A program made the translations under genes and the position numbers. The notes under the pieces are model-generated. The model was not told the origin of the DNA. It saw only the letters and a program-made list of their open reading frames with translations, and searched no databases. 62,399 nucleotides of DNA from Moraxella bovis (GTDB lineage Bacteria > Pseudomonadota > Gammaproteobacteria > Pseudomonadales > Moraxellaceae): assembly GCF_002014975.1 (NCBI RefSeq), contig NZ_MUXV01000031.1, positions 1 to 62,399 on the forward strand, given 5' to 3'. Positions 48,326-58,112 of the stretch are shown one piece after another; within the stretch, counting starts at the first letter, position 1, and every line of letters starts with the position of its first letter.

Positions 48326-48666
48326 ATTTGTACTGTATTAAATTTAGTTTGAGTAAGTGGTTATGTCAAACTTTCTATTAAACATAGTAGAGTGAGAACT
48401 TTGTAAAATGGGTCTTATTTTAAACACTTGTTGTTTTGTGGGATGTGGTACAATTACCCTGTGCGGTAATTAGGAAAAGCATTTTAAAGCAGTAATAATC
48501 TGTGCTACAATAATACCGCTTTTAGTAAATGGTCTGCCAACTTTGCAATAATACTTGCGTCACACCCACTCATAGTACTATTTGTACAACTTCGTTTGTC
48601 TTATTGTAAATTTGTTTGACCATAAAAACAGCCAGCTTTTTAGCGAGCCAATCACAAGGAATTCAC

Positions 48667-50193
48667 ATGACTGTCATCAAAAAAGACGACTTTATCGCCT
48701 CCATCGCAGACGCATTTCAGTACATCAGCTACTATCACCCCACCGATTATATCGAAGCCCTGACCGAAGCCTTAGAGCGTGAAGAAAACCCTGCCGCCAA
48801 AGATGCCATGACTCAAATTTTGGTAAACAGCCGTATGTGTGCCGAGGGCAAACGTCCGATTTGCCAAGATACAGGGATTGCGACTGTATTTTTAAAAGTT
48901 GGCATGAATGTAACGTGGGACAGTGACATGAGCGTGGCGGACATGGTCAACGAAGGCGTTCGCCGTGCCTACAATCACCCTGATAACACCCTGCGTGCGT
49001 CTGTACTTGCCGACCCTGCAGGCAAACGTACCAACACCAAAGACAATACCCCTGCCGTCATTCACATGGAAATCGTGGCAGGCGACAAGGTAGAAGTTAC
49101 CTGTGCCGCCAAAGGGGGCGGTAGTGAGAACAAATCCAAACTTGCCATGCTAAACCCGTCTGACAGTATCGTGGATTGGGTGTTAAAGAGCGTTCCTGAA
49201 ATGGGTGCAGGGTGGTGTCCCCCGGGTATTTTGGGTATTGGTATCGGTGGCACGCCCGAAAAAGCCACGCTACTTGCCAAAGAAAGTCTTATGAGCCATA
49301 TTGATATTCATGAGCTAAAAGCCAAAGCTGAAAGCGGAGCAGAGCTTTCTACCACAGAGAGTCTACGCCTTGAACTCTTTAAAAAGGTAAACGCACTTGG
49401 CATTGGGGCACAGGGCTTGGGCGGATTGACCACCGTGCTTGATGTCAAAATCCTAGACTATCCAACGCACGCAGCCAGTAAGCCTGTGGCGATGATTCCC
49501 AACTGTGCCGCCACTCGCCACGTGGAATTTGAGCTTGACGGCACAGGGGCGGTAAACCTAGAACCGCCAAGCATGGACGTGTATCCTGACATTACTTATA
49601 GTCCTGACAGTGGCAAGCGTGTCAATGTGGATACCCTAACCAAAGAAGAAGTGGCGACATGGCAAACAGGCGATGTGCTACTATTAAACGGCAAAATCTA
49701 CACAGGGCGAGATGCCGCTCACAAACGCATGACTGACATGCTAAATAATGGCGAAACCTTGCCAGTAGATTTTACCAACAAGCTCATCTACTACGTTGGG
49801 CCTGTTGACCCTGTGCGTGATGAAGTGGTGGGGCCAGCAGGACCGACAACCGCCACTCGTATGGATAAATTTACCCGTCAAATGCTAGAACAAACAGGTC
49901 TTTTGGGTATGATTGGTAAATCCGAGCGTGGTAAAATCGCCTGTGAAGCCATTGCTGATAACAAAGCAGTCTATCTCATGGCGGTGGGCGGTTCGGCATA
50001 TTTGGTGTCAAAAGCCATTAAAAATGCCAAAGTGGTCGCCTTTCCTGAGCTTGGTATGGAAGCGATTTATGAATTTGAAGTCAAGGACATGCCTGTAACG
50101 GTGGCGGTAGATAGCAATGGCGTATCGGTACACGCCACCGCCCCAAAAATCTGGCAAGCCAAAATCGGTAAAATCCCTGTGTTGGAAGGCTAA
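48667..50193 (+). CDS. Class I fumarate hydratase (iron-sulfur, FumA/FumB type)
   Basis: This TCA-cycle enzyme hydrates fumarate to malate using a labile [4Fe-4S] cluster. The 508-residue product joins the alpha part (KRPICQDTGIATVFLKVG with C66, and the IPNCAATRHVEF Cys) to the beta part (GDVLLLNGKIYTGRDAAHKR, VGPAGPTTATRMDKFTRQML and GKSERGKIACEAI), the fused arrangement of E. coli FumA. The ATG at 48667 has AAGGAATTCAC before it. It is monocistronic with its own terminator. Confidence 0.93.
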   Translation: MTVIKKDDFIASIADAFQYISYYHPTDYIEALTEALEREENPAAKDAMTQILVNSRMCAEGKRPICQDTGIATVFLKVGMNVTWDSDMSVADMVNEGVRRAYNHPDNTLRASVLADPAGKRTNTKDNTPAVIHMEIVAGDKVEVTCAAKGGGSENKSKLAMLNPSDSIVDWVLKSVPEMGAGWCPPGILGIGIGGTPEKATLLAKESLMSHIDIHELKAKAESGAELSTTESLRLELFKKVNALGIGAQGLGGLTTVLDVKILDYPTHAASKPVAMIPNCAATRHVEFELDGTGAVNLEPPSMDVYPDITYSPDSGKRVNVDTLTKEEVATWQTGDVLLLNGKIYTGRDAAHKRMTDMLNNGETLPVDFTNKLIYYVGPVDPVRDEVVGPAGPTTATRMDKFTRQMLEQTGLLGMIGKSERGKIACEAIADNKAVYLMAVGGSAYLVSKAIKNAKVVAFPELGMEAIYEFEVKDMPVTVAVDSNGVSVHATAPKIWQAKIGKIPVLEG

Positions 50194-50224
50194 ACGTCCA
50201 AATGTTCGGTCAATAAACCACAGC

Positions 50225-50271
50225 ACACACCCCAAGCAAGGTCTCAAGCAAGGTCTTTGGGGTGTGTTTTT
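50225..50271. terminator. Convergent terminator between fumarase and gph
   Basis: ACACACCCCAA and TTGGGGTGTGT form an 11-bp stem, followed by a T-run on the + strand. The loop contains CAAGCAAGGTCT twice in tandem, a small direct duplication. Confidence 0.75.
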
Positions 50272-50276
50272 GTGAG

Positions 50277-50927
50277 TTATAAAAGAGATGTAACCAAATC
50301 GCCAAACTCATCAAACACTCCATCAGGGCGACTGTCGGCAATCGGCTCGCCATAGTTATAGCCATAGGTTAGGGCAAGCGTGGTTATCCCTGCGTTTTGT
50401 CCTGCTAAGATGTCATTTTTGGAGTCGCCCACCATGACCGCTTGCGATTTATCCATGCCAAGCGTGGTGCAGATATGCAAAAGTGGGGCGGGGTCTGGCT
50501 TGTTAGTAGGCAAACTGTCGCCCCCAATGACACAGGCGAATTTGTCCGTCCAGCCCATGTTATTTAAAATTTCGGGCAAAAATTGGGCAGGCTTATTGGT
50601 ACAAAGAGCCAGTGTAAATCCTTGTGTTATAAGGCGGTTTAATCCGTCCGTTACCCCATTGTACTCCACCGTTTTGCCTTGACAAGTGGCGTATTCTTTT
50701 AAAAATATCTTATGGGCGTGGTGCAGATTGTCAAGTGATAGCTCCGCCCACACTAATGCCCGCTCCACGAGTTTTACCGAGCCATTACCCACCCACGTCC
50801 GTACGTTATCCGTGCCAGCAGGGGATTTGTCAAAATGAGCAAGCATTTTGTCCACGCCATCCGCCAAATCAGGCACGCTGTCAATGAGTGTGCCATCCAA
50901 ATCAAAAATGATGAGTGATTTTGTCAT
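50277..50927 (-). CDS. gph: Phosphoglycolate phosphatase (HAD family)
   Basis: Gph dephosphorylates 2-phosphoglycolate, mostly arising from DNA repair. The 216-residue product has the HAD motif I IFDLDGTLIDSVPDL, motif II LALCTNKP, and motifs III/IV in KPDPAPLL and VMVGDSKNDILAGQNAGI. The cap (about 15-85) is the small helical type of Gph. It converges on the fumarase terminator. Confidence 0.88.
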   Translation of the reverse strand: MTKSLIIFDLDGTLIDSVPDLADGVDKMLAHFDKSPAGTDNVRTWVGNGSVKLVERALVWAELSLDNLHHAHKIFLKEYATCQGKTVEYNGVTDGLNRLITQGFTLALCTNKPAQFLPEILNNMGWTDKFACVIGGDSLPTNKPDPAPLLHICTTLGMDKSQAVMVGDSKNDILAGQNAGITTLALTYGYNYGEPIADSRPDGVFDEFGDLVTSLL

Positions 50928-51424
50928 AAATTTGCCTATTTTTTAAAATTTACCAAAAGATTTAACTTAGATTTTATCAAAAAGTTTGTAACATTGACCA
51001 AAAAATCATGAAAACTTGGCGTAAATTGTAACAATTTATGTAAAACTTACCCATTTTTACCAAAAATCGCCCAGAATTTTTGATGATTTTAAAAATTTTT
51101 GGGGAAAATTTGCTGAAATTTTCAAAAATTTTAAAAAGATTGAACTGATTTTGGGTGTTTTTGATGATAAATAAGAATGTTTTTTTGGCAAAATAACGTA
51201 ATATTTGGGCGTAGATTGTGATAAAAGTAACAAAATATTGCAAAATTGGGCAGATGTAAAAGGGGGTAGGGCGAAATTTTGCAAAACTTTACATTTAACA
51301 CCACAAACACGCACAGTTTTTAAGAAATATTTTGTTACTATACACACATCGGCACTGATGACGAACCATCAGATGACGAGATAATAAACAAACTCGGTGC
51401 TTGCACCACAATTGGAGAGAAACC
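50928..51424 (+). other. 497-bp AT-rich gph/outer-membrane-protein spacer
   Basis: This divergent spacer is dominated by runs of AAATTTT and TTTTTGG-type sequence with no credible gene. TAAATTG/CAATTTA (51022-51038) is a 7-bp-arm palindrome with a 3-bp centre that could be an operator. TACTAT near 51336-51341 is a possible -10 for the downstream barrel gene, giving an 80-nt leader; no clear -35. Confidence 0.4.
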
Positions 51425-51979
51425 ATGAAAACACTAAACAAAACCCTATTAGCTCTTGGTGCGTCATCACTATTGGCAATGAGTGCCAGTGCTGCCGTAA
51501 GCTACGGTGCAAATAGCGTGGGTCAGCCTTATGTGGGCGTAAAAGTAGGTCAATTTGACGTTGATAACGCTCGTGGTCATAAAGGTGACTTGACTGCTTA
51601 TGGCGTATATGGTGGTTATAACTTCGACCAAAACGTCGGTGTTGAGCTAGAATACCAAGGTGCTGACAGCGAAAAATATAACCATAATGGCAATGAGTAC
51701 GAACTAAAAGCGAAGACTTATGGTGCGTATGGTACTTATCGTTACCACTTCAACAACTCACCAGTCTATGCCAAAGGTAAATTGGGTCTGTCTAAAACAG
51801 AAGTTGAAAACAAAACAACCAACAGCAACCTATATTTTAGCGAAACAGACAAAACGTCAATCGCTGGTGGCGTGGGTCTGGGTTTCCAACCAACCGCTAA
51901 CTTCGGTATCGAAGCAGGTTATAACTACCTAAACTCTGATGCCAACATGTGGGGCGTAGGTGCTCACCTAGCATTCTAA
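51425..51979 (+). CDS. Outer-membrane beta-barrel protein (OmpA-barrel-like)
   Basis: The 184-residue product has a Sec signal peptide (MKTLNKTLLALGASSLLAMSA, cleaved after ASA), then SVGQPYVGVKVGQFDVD, LTAYGVYGGYNFDQNVGVEL, a mid strand GAYGTYRYHFNNSPVYAKGK and the last strand WGVGAHLAF, ending in Phe as outer-membrane barrels do. The 8-stranded pattern resembles the OmpA/opacity fold without the periplasmic OmpA domain. GGAGAGAAACC precedes the ATG at 51425. It resembles the gene at 6801-7403 in style. A terminator follows, so it stands alone. Confidence 0.78.
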   Translation: MKTLNKTLLALGASSLLAMSASAAVSYGANSVGQPYVGVKVGQFDVDNARGHKGDLTAYGVYGGYNFDQNVGVELEYQGADSEKYNHNGNEYELKAKTYGAYGTYRYHFNNSPVYAKGKLGLSKTEVENKTTNSNLYFSETDKTSIAGGVGLGFQPTANFGIEAGYNYLNSDANMWGVGAHLAF

Positions 51980-52000
51980 TTTTGGCACTCCATGACATGA

Positions 52001-52033
52001 ACAACCGTAGAGCGATTTACGGTTGTTTTTTTG
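52001..52033 (+). terminator. Terminator of the second barrel gene
   Basis: ACAACCGTA and TACGGTTGT form a 9-bp stem with an 8-nt loop and a run of seven T. Confidence 0.82.
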
Positions 52034-52235
52034 TCGTTCAAAGTATTGTAAGCTCAATTATGGCAAATTAACCCCAATTTGCACCAATGCAAATATGAAA
52101 AATGTCTTTGTGGGGGCGTGCTTTCCATGCCCTTTGATGGTTTATTTGAGATGAACCGATTATAAAATCTCGTCGTTCATAAAAAACAGGGCAAATCATC
52201 GCCCCGAATATTTTTTATCTTTGTATTTTTACTTG

Positions 52236-53591
52236 TTAGGGCGATTTTATCGTTGCTGTTGCCACGACATTACCATGTTCTCTCATCTCAAGCACAAGCC
52301 CGTTTTCATCATCGCTAAGCACATGCCAGTTGCCCACGCCTTTGGGCAGACCGTTGGCGGTGACGCTGATGCATTTATTTTTTAGGCGAATCATCGGTGG
52401 GGTGTGTTTGTAGATGGTGCCCTGTCCGTCTTGTTGGGTGATTTGCCCTGCAATGACGCTCGCCTGTGAGCGGTGGGGGGCGACATATCGACAAGGCACG
52501 CCATCAATGCTGATACAGTCGCCTAGGGCGTAGATGTCAGGCACGCTCGTTTGTAGGGTTTGGGGATTGACGGCGATGCCTGTGTGTTTGTTAAAGGTCA
52601 GATTGGCACGCAAGGGCAGGCGTTCGTGAACGTGAAGCCCTGTGGCGACGATGATTTCATCGACCAGTAAGGGGCTGACCGTCTCGCTGTCGCAGTCAAA
52701 TAAGTCAATCTCATAGCCGTGTGCGGTGGCATTTACACCTTTGACCATGCTATGACCGAGCCAATTTACCCCAAGGGCTACAATGGCGTTTAAAATCCGC
52801 TCACCTGCCATGGCAGGCAGTAGGGCGGATAAGGGTCGGGGGTGTACGTCAATGAGACTGACCTTATGACCTGCCTTTATCAAGTCTTCGCTAAGCTCGG
52901 TGCCAATCATGCCTGCCCCGATGATGGCGACGTGCTTGGGAGTAGTTAGGCGGGATTTGAGTTCGTCAAACCGTTCCAAATGATTGACGTGCCATGCCAT
53001 CTCTTTGGCGATGGTGGGCGGATAGGCAGGGCTAGCACCGATGGCCAGAATGAGTTTATCATAATATACCGTGCCACGGGTGGTGTGCAGGCTCTGGGTG
53101 TGAGTGTCAATGTTGGTGACGTAGGTGTTGGCAAGCAGACGTACGTTGTTATCAAGGGCAGACTGACTGCCCGTGGCACGCACCAGTTCGGCTCGTCCTT
53201 TGTTTTGGGATGGGGCGACCGACAGCATGGGCTTGTGATAACGGTCAGCATCATCGGCACTGATGAGTGTGATGAGCAAGTCCTTGTCCAAAGCACGCAA
53301 AGCGTCTACCATCGCCCAACCTGCAAGACCCGCCCCAACGATGACCACGCCACGCTCGGTGCGGTCAAAGACGACGGCAGGGGCGATGTGGCTTGTCTCT
53401 TCATAAGGCTCAAAGTCGCTTTTGCGTACACCACACAGCGGACATTGCCAGTCATCGGGAATGTTTTCAAAACGAGTGCCAGCAGGCAAGCCGTCTTCGG
53501 GGTCGCCCAGTTCTTCATCGTAGATATAGCCACAGGCAAGGCAGATAAATTTACGCCATGCACCACGACCATCGGTGGGGGAAGTTGTCAT
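52236..53591 (-). CDS. Rubredoxin-rubredoxin reductase fusion protein
   Basis: Electrons pass from NAD(P)H through FAD to a mononuclear Fe(Cys)4 rubredoxin, in relatives feeding alkane hydroxylases or peroxide/superoxide defence. The 451-residue chain begins with a complete rubredoxin (residues 13-63; C17, C20, C50, C53 as CLAC and CPLC) joined to a pyridine-nucleotide disulfide reductase-like module with FAD-binding [14 protein letters not shown] (about 82-95), NAD-binding [18 protein letters not shown] (about 215-233) and [10 protein letters not shown]. In Acinetobacter and Pseudomonas these are usually two genes. It lies 18 bp downstream of an acyl-CoA dehydrogenase-like gene on the same strand. 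No alkane monooxygenase is in the window. Confidence 0.87.
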   Translation of the reverse strand: MTTSPTDGRGAWRKFICLACGYIYDEELGDPEDGLPAGTRFENIPDDWQCPLCGVRKSDFEPYEETSHIAPAVVFDRTERGVVIVGAGLAGWAMVDALRALDKDLLITLISADDADRYHKPMLSVAPSQNKGRAELVRATGSQSALDNNVRLLANTYVTNIDTHTQSLHTTRGTVYYDKLILAIGASPAYPPTIAKEMAWHVNHLERFDELKSRLTTPKHVAIIGAGMIGTELSEDLIKAGHKVSLIDVHPRPLSALLPAMAGERILNAIVALGVNWLGHSMVKGVNATAHGYEIDLFDCDSETVSPLLVDEIIVATGLHVHERLPLRANLTFNKHTGIAVNPQTLQTSVPDIYALGDCISIDGVPCRYVAPHRSQASVIAGQITQQDGQGTIYKHTPPMIRLKNKCISVTANGLPKGVGNWHVLSDDENGLVLEMREHGNVVATATIKSP

Positions 53592-53609
53592 GATTACCTT
53601 TTTATAAAT

Positions 53610-54728
53610 TTAAATGAAATACTCAATCGGTTTAACTTTGGGTTCATCCATCAGCTGATGAGATAGATGACGCAAATGCTTGATGGCAGGCGTGACAATC
53701 GCCACAAACTGAGCTTCACGCAGACGACGTTGGGGGTGGGCAGTCATCAGATAGCCTTTTGCTCCTTGGTGAAGCATGGCAGATTGGGTGGCTTTTAGGG
53801 TCAGCATTGCCCCTTGTTCACGCACGTTTAGCACGTCTAAGAAAAACTCTTTGTCGCTGTTAAAGGGGTCTTTGCCAAGGCTTAGGGTTTTGGCGACCAG
53901 ATTGTCAAGCTCCAAGGTTAGACTGCCTGCTTGGTCTTCTAAAAAGGCGTTGGAGACTGCCGTGCCTTCTTTGATGTCGTCAATGGCTCCCATGATAATC
54001 CCTGCTCCGATACCAAGTTGCATGAGCACAAATGCCGAGCGAATACGGGCGATGAATGCTTTGCAGGGTAGGGCGATGATGTCGTCGGTACTGATGGGAT
54101 AGTCGGTCAGCTCAATACGTAGCGTGCTAGACCCTTCCATGCCACTAAATGCAGGGCAAGGGTGCAGTTGCCACGAACTTTGGCGTGCTTTATCAAACTG
54201 CAAAAGGAAAAACACTTCATCGTCCGTGCCATCTATCTGTGCCACGGCACCGCAGTATTGACCGTCTTTGATGTGGCTAATCCACGGCAGGATACCGCCA
54301 ACTTTGTAGCCGCTGCCGTCCTTTTTGGCGACAAATTTCATGCTCTCGATGTTTGCCCATGCCTTCATTGGGTTGGACAGAGCGGTACCGCCAAAGGTGT
54401 GGGCAAGGGCGTGGTTGTCCAAAAATTCGCCCTTTAACAGGCTGTTGTCCGATTGGTCAATATACAGCCCCATCACTTGATGACACCACGTCAAAAAAGC
54501 GGTCGTGCCACACACTCGCCCCACGTTGGCATTGGCAAGGATTGCCAAATCAAAGCGGTTGCCGTGGGCGTTTAGGTGTGGGGCGAACAGTCCTGCCTTG
54601 CCCAGCTCAGCCATCTCAGCTAGGGGGTAATAACCCTTGTCAATGTCAATGACTTTGGGGGCGATGTGTGTGTTGGCAAGTGTGGCGATGTTGTCTAAAA
54701 AGGCAGTTTGGTCGGTAAAGTGAAACAT
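53610..54728 (-). CDS. Acyl-CoA dehydrogenase-like flavoprotein
   Basis: The 372-residue product has the helical N-terminal domain (FTDQTAFLDNIATLANTHIA), the central beta domain with GILPWISHIKDGQYCGAVAQ and CPAFSGMEGSSTLRIE, and the C-terminal helical bundle with RIRSAFVLMQLGIGAGIIMG and QGAKGYLMTAHPQRRLREAQ of the acyl-CoA dehydrogenase superfamily. This layout also fits flavin-dependent monooxygenases of the SfnC/DszC type, which share the fold, so the reaction is open. The ATG at 54728 is chosen; the longer frame adds 42 residues overlapping the end of pabB. The adjacent rubredoxin-reductase fusion suggests a shared electron-transfer task. Confidence 0.78.
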   Translation of the reverse strand: MFHFTDQTAFLDNIATLANTHIAPKVIDIDKGYYPLAEMAELGKAGLFAPHLNAHGNRFDLAILANANVGRVCGTTAFLTWCHQVMGLYIDQSDNSLLKGEFLDNHALAHTFGGTALSNPMKAWANIESMKFVAKKDGSGYKVGGILPWISHIKDGQYCGAVAQIDGTDDEVFFLLQFDKARQSSWQLHPCPAFSGMEGSSTLRIELTDYPISTDDIIALPCKAFIARIRSAFVLMQLGIGAGIIMGAIDDIKEGTAVSNAFLEDQAGSLTLELDNLVAKTLSLGKDPFNSDKEFFLDVLNVREQGAMLTLKATQSAMLHQGAKGYLMTAHPQRRLREAQFVAIVTPAIKHLRHLSHQLMDEPKVKPIEYFI

Positions 54729-54837
54729 GAAAAGGCTCTTATGTCGTTTTGGAATAAGTGGTATTATAAAATGAAAGAACGGGCTTATTATTTTCCGATT
54801 TGGCATAAGTATAGCATATTTGGGAACATGGGTGCAT

Positions 54838-56193
54838 TTATTCGCACTTGTCATGTATCATCTGCAATATATTCCCCACCTTATCCAAACATTCTTGGTA
54901 TTCACTCTCCATATCCGATTTTATGGTAATACCGCCCCCTGCCCAAAGTTCTGCCTTTTGCCATTTTTGCAACGTGCGAATGAGTACATTCCAATTGCCC
55001 GTACCGTCAAAATTCATATAGCCCATGGTTCCGCAATACGCCCCACGGGGGGAGATTTCTAATTCATGGATAATCTCGCACGCCCGTTTTTTTGGTGTGC
55101 CTGTGATTGACCCTGCGGGCAAACTGCCAAATAAGACTTCTAGGCTATGTACGTCCTTTAATTGGGCGGTAATGGTGCTAACCATGTGATGTACATTTTT
55201 AAAAGTTTCAATGGCAAAGCGTTTGGGTGTTTTTACCGTGCCGATATGGGCGTATTTGCCTAAGTCATTACGCAGTAAATCCACAATCATTAAATTTTCG
55301 CTAATGTCTTTTTCGCTGTTCGCTAATTCATTTTTTAACTCATTGTCTATATCAATATCATCATGGCGTGGGCGTGTGCCTTTTATGGGTTTGGTAATAA
55401 TATGAATGGTATTTTCTATTTTATGAAATTCAAAAAACAATTCAGGCGATACCGATAAAATTTCAAATTCACCTAATTTTAAAAACCCTGCAAATGGGGC
55501 ATTGATTTTATCTTGCAAATGGGGCAAATAACTGGCCAAATTACCCAAATCTGCTTGCCATTTTTGGGTAAGGTTAATTTGATAAGTATCGCCTGCCTTG
55601 ATATATTCTTGGGTTTGGTTAAATGCGTGATTATAATTCGATTTTTGCCATGATGAGATAAATTGGGCAGGTGTTGGTTTTGGTAATTGTTGATTTAATA
55701 AATCAGTTAAACTATTTTTTATTTCATCAAAAATATCTTTATCAGCATTTATGCCAATCAAGTCAAATCCATGCTCGCACGGCTTAATATAAATATCATA
55801 ATGCCCAAAATAAGCACAAGGCTGGTTGGGCTTGATAGCGATGTTAGGATTTAATTCATGAGCTGATAGGTCATAACCGATAAAGCCCATTAAGCCGTGT
55901 GTGTATTCGTCTTTTTGGCTAGGGCAATCCAAGTTTTTGCCATAGGCGATGAGTTTATTTTGCCAATCGCTGTAAGTGGTGGCGTAGGCGGTAGTTTGCC
56001 CTGTGTGGCGGTCAAAGCGGTGGGTAATGAATGTGCCGTCAAATTCAATCTGCCAAGCGGTTTTTGGGCAAATGCCGATGACAGGGCGATGAGCGTTGTG
56101 CAAAAAACACACCTGCCAATCGGGGTGGTGCGTGGCAATCAAGGCGGTAAGGGTGCTTGGACTGTGGGTGGTGGTAAAGTGGTGTGTGAGCAT
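54838..56193 (-). CDS. pabB: Aminodeoxychorismate synthase component I
   Basis: PabB aminates chorismate to 4-amino-4-deoxychorismate, a folate precursor. The 451-residue product is a chorismate-binding family member: YTHGLMGFIGYDLSAHELN in the N-terminal part, QEYIKAGDTYQINLTQKWQA, the PabB hallmark TKPIKGTRPRHDD with the active-site Lys, then ENLMIVDLLRNDLGKYA, GSITGTPKKRACEII and RGAYCGTMGYM. KGT rather than the anthranilate synthase pattern supports PabB over TrpE. It is followed on the same strand by the ACAD-like gene 109 bp on. Confidence 0.92.
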   Translation of the reverse strand: MLTHHFTTTHSPSTLTALIATHHPDWQVCFLHNAHRPVIGICPKTAWQIEFDGTFITHRFDRHTGQTTAYATTYSDWQNKLIAYGKNLDCPSQKDEYTHGLMGFIGYDLSAHELNPNIAIKPNQPCAYFGHYDIYIKPCEHGFDLIGINADKDIFDEIKNSLTDLLNQQLPKPTPAQFISSWQKSNYNHAFNQTQEYIKAGDTYQINLTQKWQADLGNLASYLPHLQDKINAPFAGFLKLGEFEILSVSPELFFEFHKIENTIHIITKPIKGTRPRHDDIDIDNELKNELANSEKDISENLMIVDLLRNDLGKYAHIGTVKTPKRFAIETFKNVHHMVSTITAQLKDVHSLEVLFGSLPAGSITGTPKKRACEIIHELEISPRGAYCGTMGYMNFDGTGNWNVLIRTLQKWQKAELWAGGGITIKSDMESEYQECLDKVGNILQMIHDKCE

Positions 56194-56258
56194 TTTTAAA
56201 ATGATAAAGAAAAAAGGTGAATTGTAAGGGAAAATGGGGAAAAGGGAAAGGGTTAAAT

Positions 56259-56468
56259 TTATGCCAAATCATTCAATCCACAGCTTTTATCATCAATACA
56301 ATCAAGTTTTTCTCGCTCTTGGGGTGGCTCATTATCCCTATCTTTTATGGCACAAATAAAATCATCGTCAAAATTGGCAAATAATTCAAACAACTCATCA
56401 CCCAATCCTTTGTTTGAGACAGACGATTGAAAAGTTAAATTGTCATTTTGAATTTCTTTTGTGTTCAT
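56259..56468 (-). CDS. Small acidic hypothetical protein
   Basis: The 69-residue frame MNTKEIQNDNLTFQSSVSNK continues with an acidic part, GLGDELFELFANFDDDFICA, and ends in a Cys-containing tail. It has no recognisable domain. The frame also runs upstream to 56510, inside a family B repeat, but those residues (MDYYQISK...) come from the insertion and its target duplication, so the natural start is the ATG at 56468. It ends 65 bp before pabB on the same strand. It may be a real small gene whose upstream region was displaced by the insertion, or chance. Confidence 0.4.
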   Translation of the reverse strand: MNTKEIQNDNLTFQSSVSNKGLGDELFELFANFDDDFICAIKDRDNEPPQEREKLDCIDDKSCGLNDLA

Positions 56469-56497
56469 TTTTGGTCTAGTAAGGTGCTTTGAAATTT

Positions 56498-56633
56498 GAT
56501 AGTAGTCCAAAAAGTATGCTGAACTAGGTTTTCCGTTCGCCCTGAGCTATGCCTACGGGTAGGAAAACCGTTATGGGCAGGCATAGCTCGCCACGAACGG
56601 TTTTCTTTGTAGCATACTTTTTGAACCAAAGCC
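56498..56633. mobile_element. Family B MITE, copy A, with 8-bp target duplication
   Basis: This 136-bp element runs from GATAGTAGTCCAAAAAGTAT to ATACTTTTTGAACCAAAGCC. Its ends are inverted repeats (CAAAAAGTATGCT on both sides once the right end is reverse-complemented). TGAAATTT flanks it on both sides (56490-56497 and 56634-56641), an 8-bp duplication. Inside, AGCTATGCC and GGCATAGCT, and GGTTTTCCGTTCG and CGAACGGTTTTC, form hairpins. There is no transposase. GG-type ends with 8-bp duplications would suit the IS1595/IS1016 group, from memory. Confidence 0.88.
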
Positions 56634-56734
56634 TGAAATTTTAATGGTGCGTGATACGCACCTTACTTAAACACTCATTTTATGGCAATTTTAAAAACCC
56701 TTTGGTTTCTTATTACCCCAAACCATATTAACAC

Positions 56735-56765
56735 AAAAAAGCCCGTCATCACAACGGACTTTTTT
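56735..56765 (-). terminator. fabB terminator
   Basis: On the minus strand AAAAAAGTCCGT and ACGGGCTTTTTT pair around a 7-nt loop and end in a T-run, 8 bp after the fabB stop. Confidence 0.8.
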
Positions 56766-56772
56766 AAGTTTA

Positions 56773-58005
56773 TTAACCTTCAAACTTTTTAACCACCAAC
56801 GCCGAATTTGTCCCACCAAAACCAAAACTATTGCTCATGACGGTGTTAATCTCGGTTTGGCGTGTGGTCTCAACGATGTCAAAAGGCTTGGCTTTTTCGT
56901 CCATGTCGGTGATATTAATACTCGGGGCGATAAAGTCGTTATTCATCATCAGCACGCAATAAATCAGCTCTTGCACGCCCACTGCTCCTAGGCTATGCCC
57001 TGTCATGGATTTGGTTGAGCTAATGGGTGGAGTTTTGTCCGCACCGCCAAACACGTCTGCAATGGCGTGTAGTTCCGTGATGTCGCCAAGCGGTGTTGAT
57101 GTGCCGTGCGAATTGACATAATCCACCGTGTCAAGCCCTGCCTGCGATAGGGCGATTTGCATACAGCGAGTTGCCCCTTCTCCGCTTGGGGCGACCATTT
57201 CCACTCCGTCTGATGTTGCCCCATAGCCCACGATTTCCGCTAGGATTGTCGCTCCACGAGCCTGTGCGTGCTCTAAGCTCTCCACAACCACCATACCACC
57301 ACCACCTGCGATGACAAATCCGTCTCGGGTACTATCATAAGGGCGACTTGCGGTTGTGGGGGTGTTGTTGTAGCTCGTACTCATCGCCCCCATGGCATCA
57401 AACATACACGACTGTGTCCAATGCTCACTCTCCCCGCCCCCTGCAATGACCATGTCCGCCTTGCCAAGCTGGATAAGCTCCATGGCATGACCGATACAGT
57501 GGCTAGACGTGGCACAAGCGGACGACAACGAATAGCTAATGCCCTTAATCTTTAGCCCTGTGGCAAGCGTGGCGGACACCGTGCTACTCATGATTTTTGG
57601 TACTGCCATGGCTCCCACGCCACGCAGTCCCTTGGCTTTCATGTTATCCACTGAGCCTACCACGTCTGCCGTGCTTGCTCCGCCTGAGCCTGCCACAACC
57701 GCCACACGCACGTTATCCGCCACATCATCAAGGGTGAGACCTGCGTTATCTATGGCAGACAAGGCGGACACATAGGCGTATAGGCTAGCATCCGACATAA
57801 AACGTTTTAATTTGCGGTCAATGGCAGACGTATCAAGCGTGCTTTGGTCAATAGAGCCTGACACGCATGATTTAAAGCCATTATCGGCATAGCTTTGGTT
57901 AAAGACAATGCCTGATTTGCCGTTTTTTAGGCTGTCGGTAACGGCGGCTAGGTCATTGCCGATATTTGAGACAATGCCCATGCCTGTGATGACGACTCTT
58001 TTCAT
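56773..58005 (-). CDS. fabB: 3-oxoacyl-ACP synthase I (beta-ketoacyl-ACP synthase)
   Basis: FabB condenses malonyl-ACP with acyl-ACP and, in gammaproteobacteria, is the elongation step needed for unsaturated fatty acids. The 410-residue product has the Cys-His-His set: [10 protein letters not shown] (C164), [12 protein letters not shown] (H300) and [12 protein letters not shown] (K332, H337), and ends [34 protein letters not shown] and [15 protein letters not shown] text point to FabB rather than FabF. fabA is not adjacent. Family B repeats stand on both sides of the gene in the same orientation, about 1.5 kb apart. Confidence 0.92.
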   Translation of the reverse strand: MKRVVITGMGIVSNIGNDLAAVTDSLKNGKSGIVFNQSYADNGFKSCVSGSIDQSTLDTSAIDRKLKRFMSDASLYAYVSALSAIDNAGLTLDDVADNVRVAVVAGSGGASTADVVGSVDNMKAKGLRGVGAMAVPKIMSSTVSATLATGLKIKGISYSLSSACATSSHCIGHAMELIQLGKADMVIAGGGESEHWTQSCMFDAMGAMSTSYNNTPTTASRPYDSTRDGFVIAGGGGMVVVESLEHAQARGATILAEIVGYGATSDGVEMVAPSGEGATRCMQIALSQAGLDTVDYVNSHGTSTPLGDITELHAIADVFGGADKTPPISSTKSMTGHSLGAVGVQELIYCVLMMNNDFIAPSINITDMDEKAKPFDIVETTRQTEINTVMSNSFGFGGTNSALVVKKFEG

Positions 58006-58112
58006 AAATATTTTCCAGAAAGTTTACAAATGTAATGATGATATTGTAACAAATTATGAACTAAAAAGGTAAAATTTTCAATCAAATTTATCGTGCCATA
58101 CAAAAGAGCATA

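Larger units (their letters stand above)
48092..48666 (+). other. 575-bp rplQ-fumarase spacer
   Basis: It holds the rplQ terminator, a degenerate family A repeat, a hairpin AATTACC/GGTAATT (48452-48471) and, at 48503-48511, an extended -10-like TGCTACAAT for fumarase with only a weak TTTAAA -35 (48483-48488). No coding potential is seen in it. Confidence 0.5.
56469..56772. other. 304-bp spacer with family B repeat and fabB terminator
   Basis: It contains the family B element with both 8-bp target duplications, a GGTGCGT/ACGCACC hairpin (56645-56661) without a T-run, and the fabB terminator at 56735-56765. Confidence 0.6.

Noticed and set aside
50977..51347. Minus-strand ORFs in the gph/outer-membrane-protein spacer
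   Set aside because: They are Phe/Ile/Lys/Asn low-complexity translations of A/T tracts without a ribosome-binding site.
53610..54728. Assignment as a sulfur-compound monooxygenase
   Set aside because: The fold fits, but no desulfurisation partner genes are present and the active-site residues cannot be judged without alignment.
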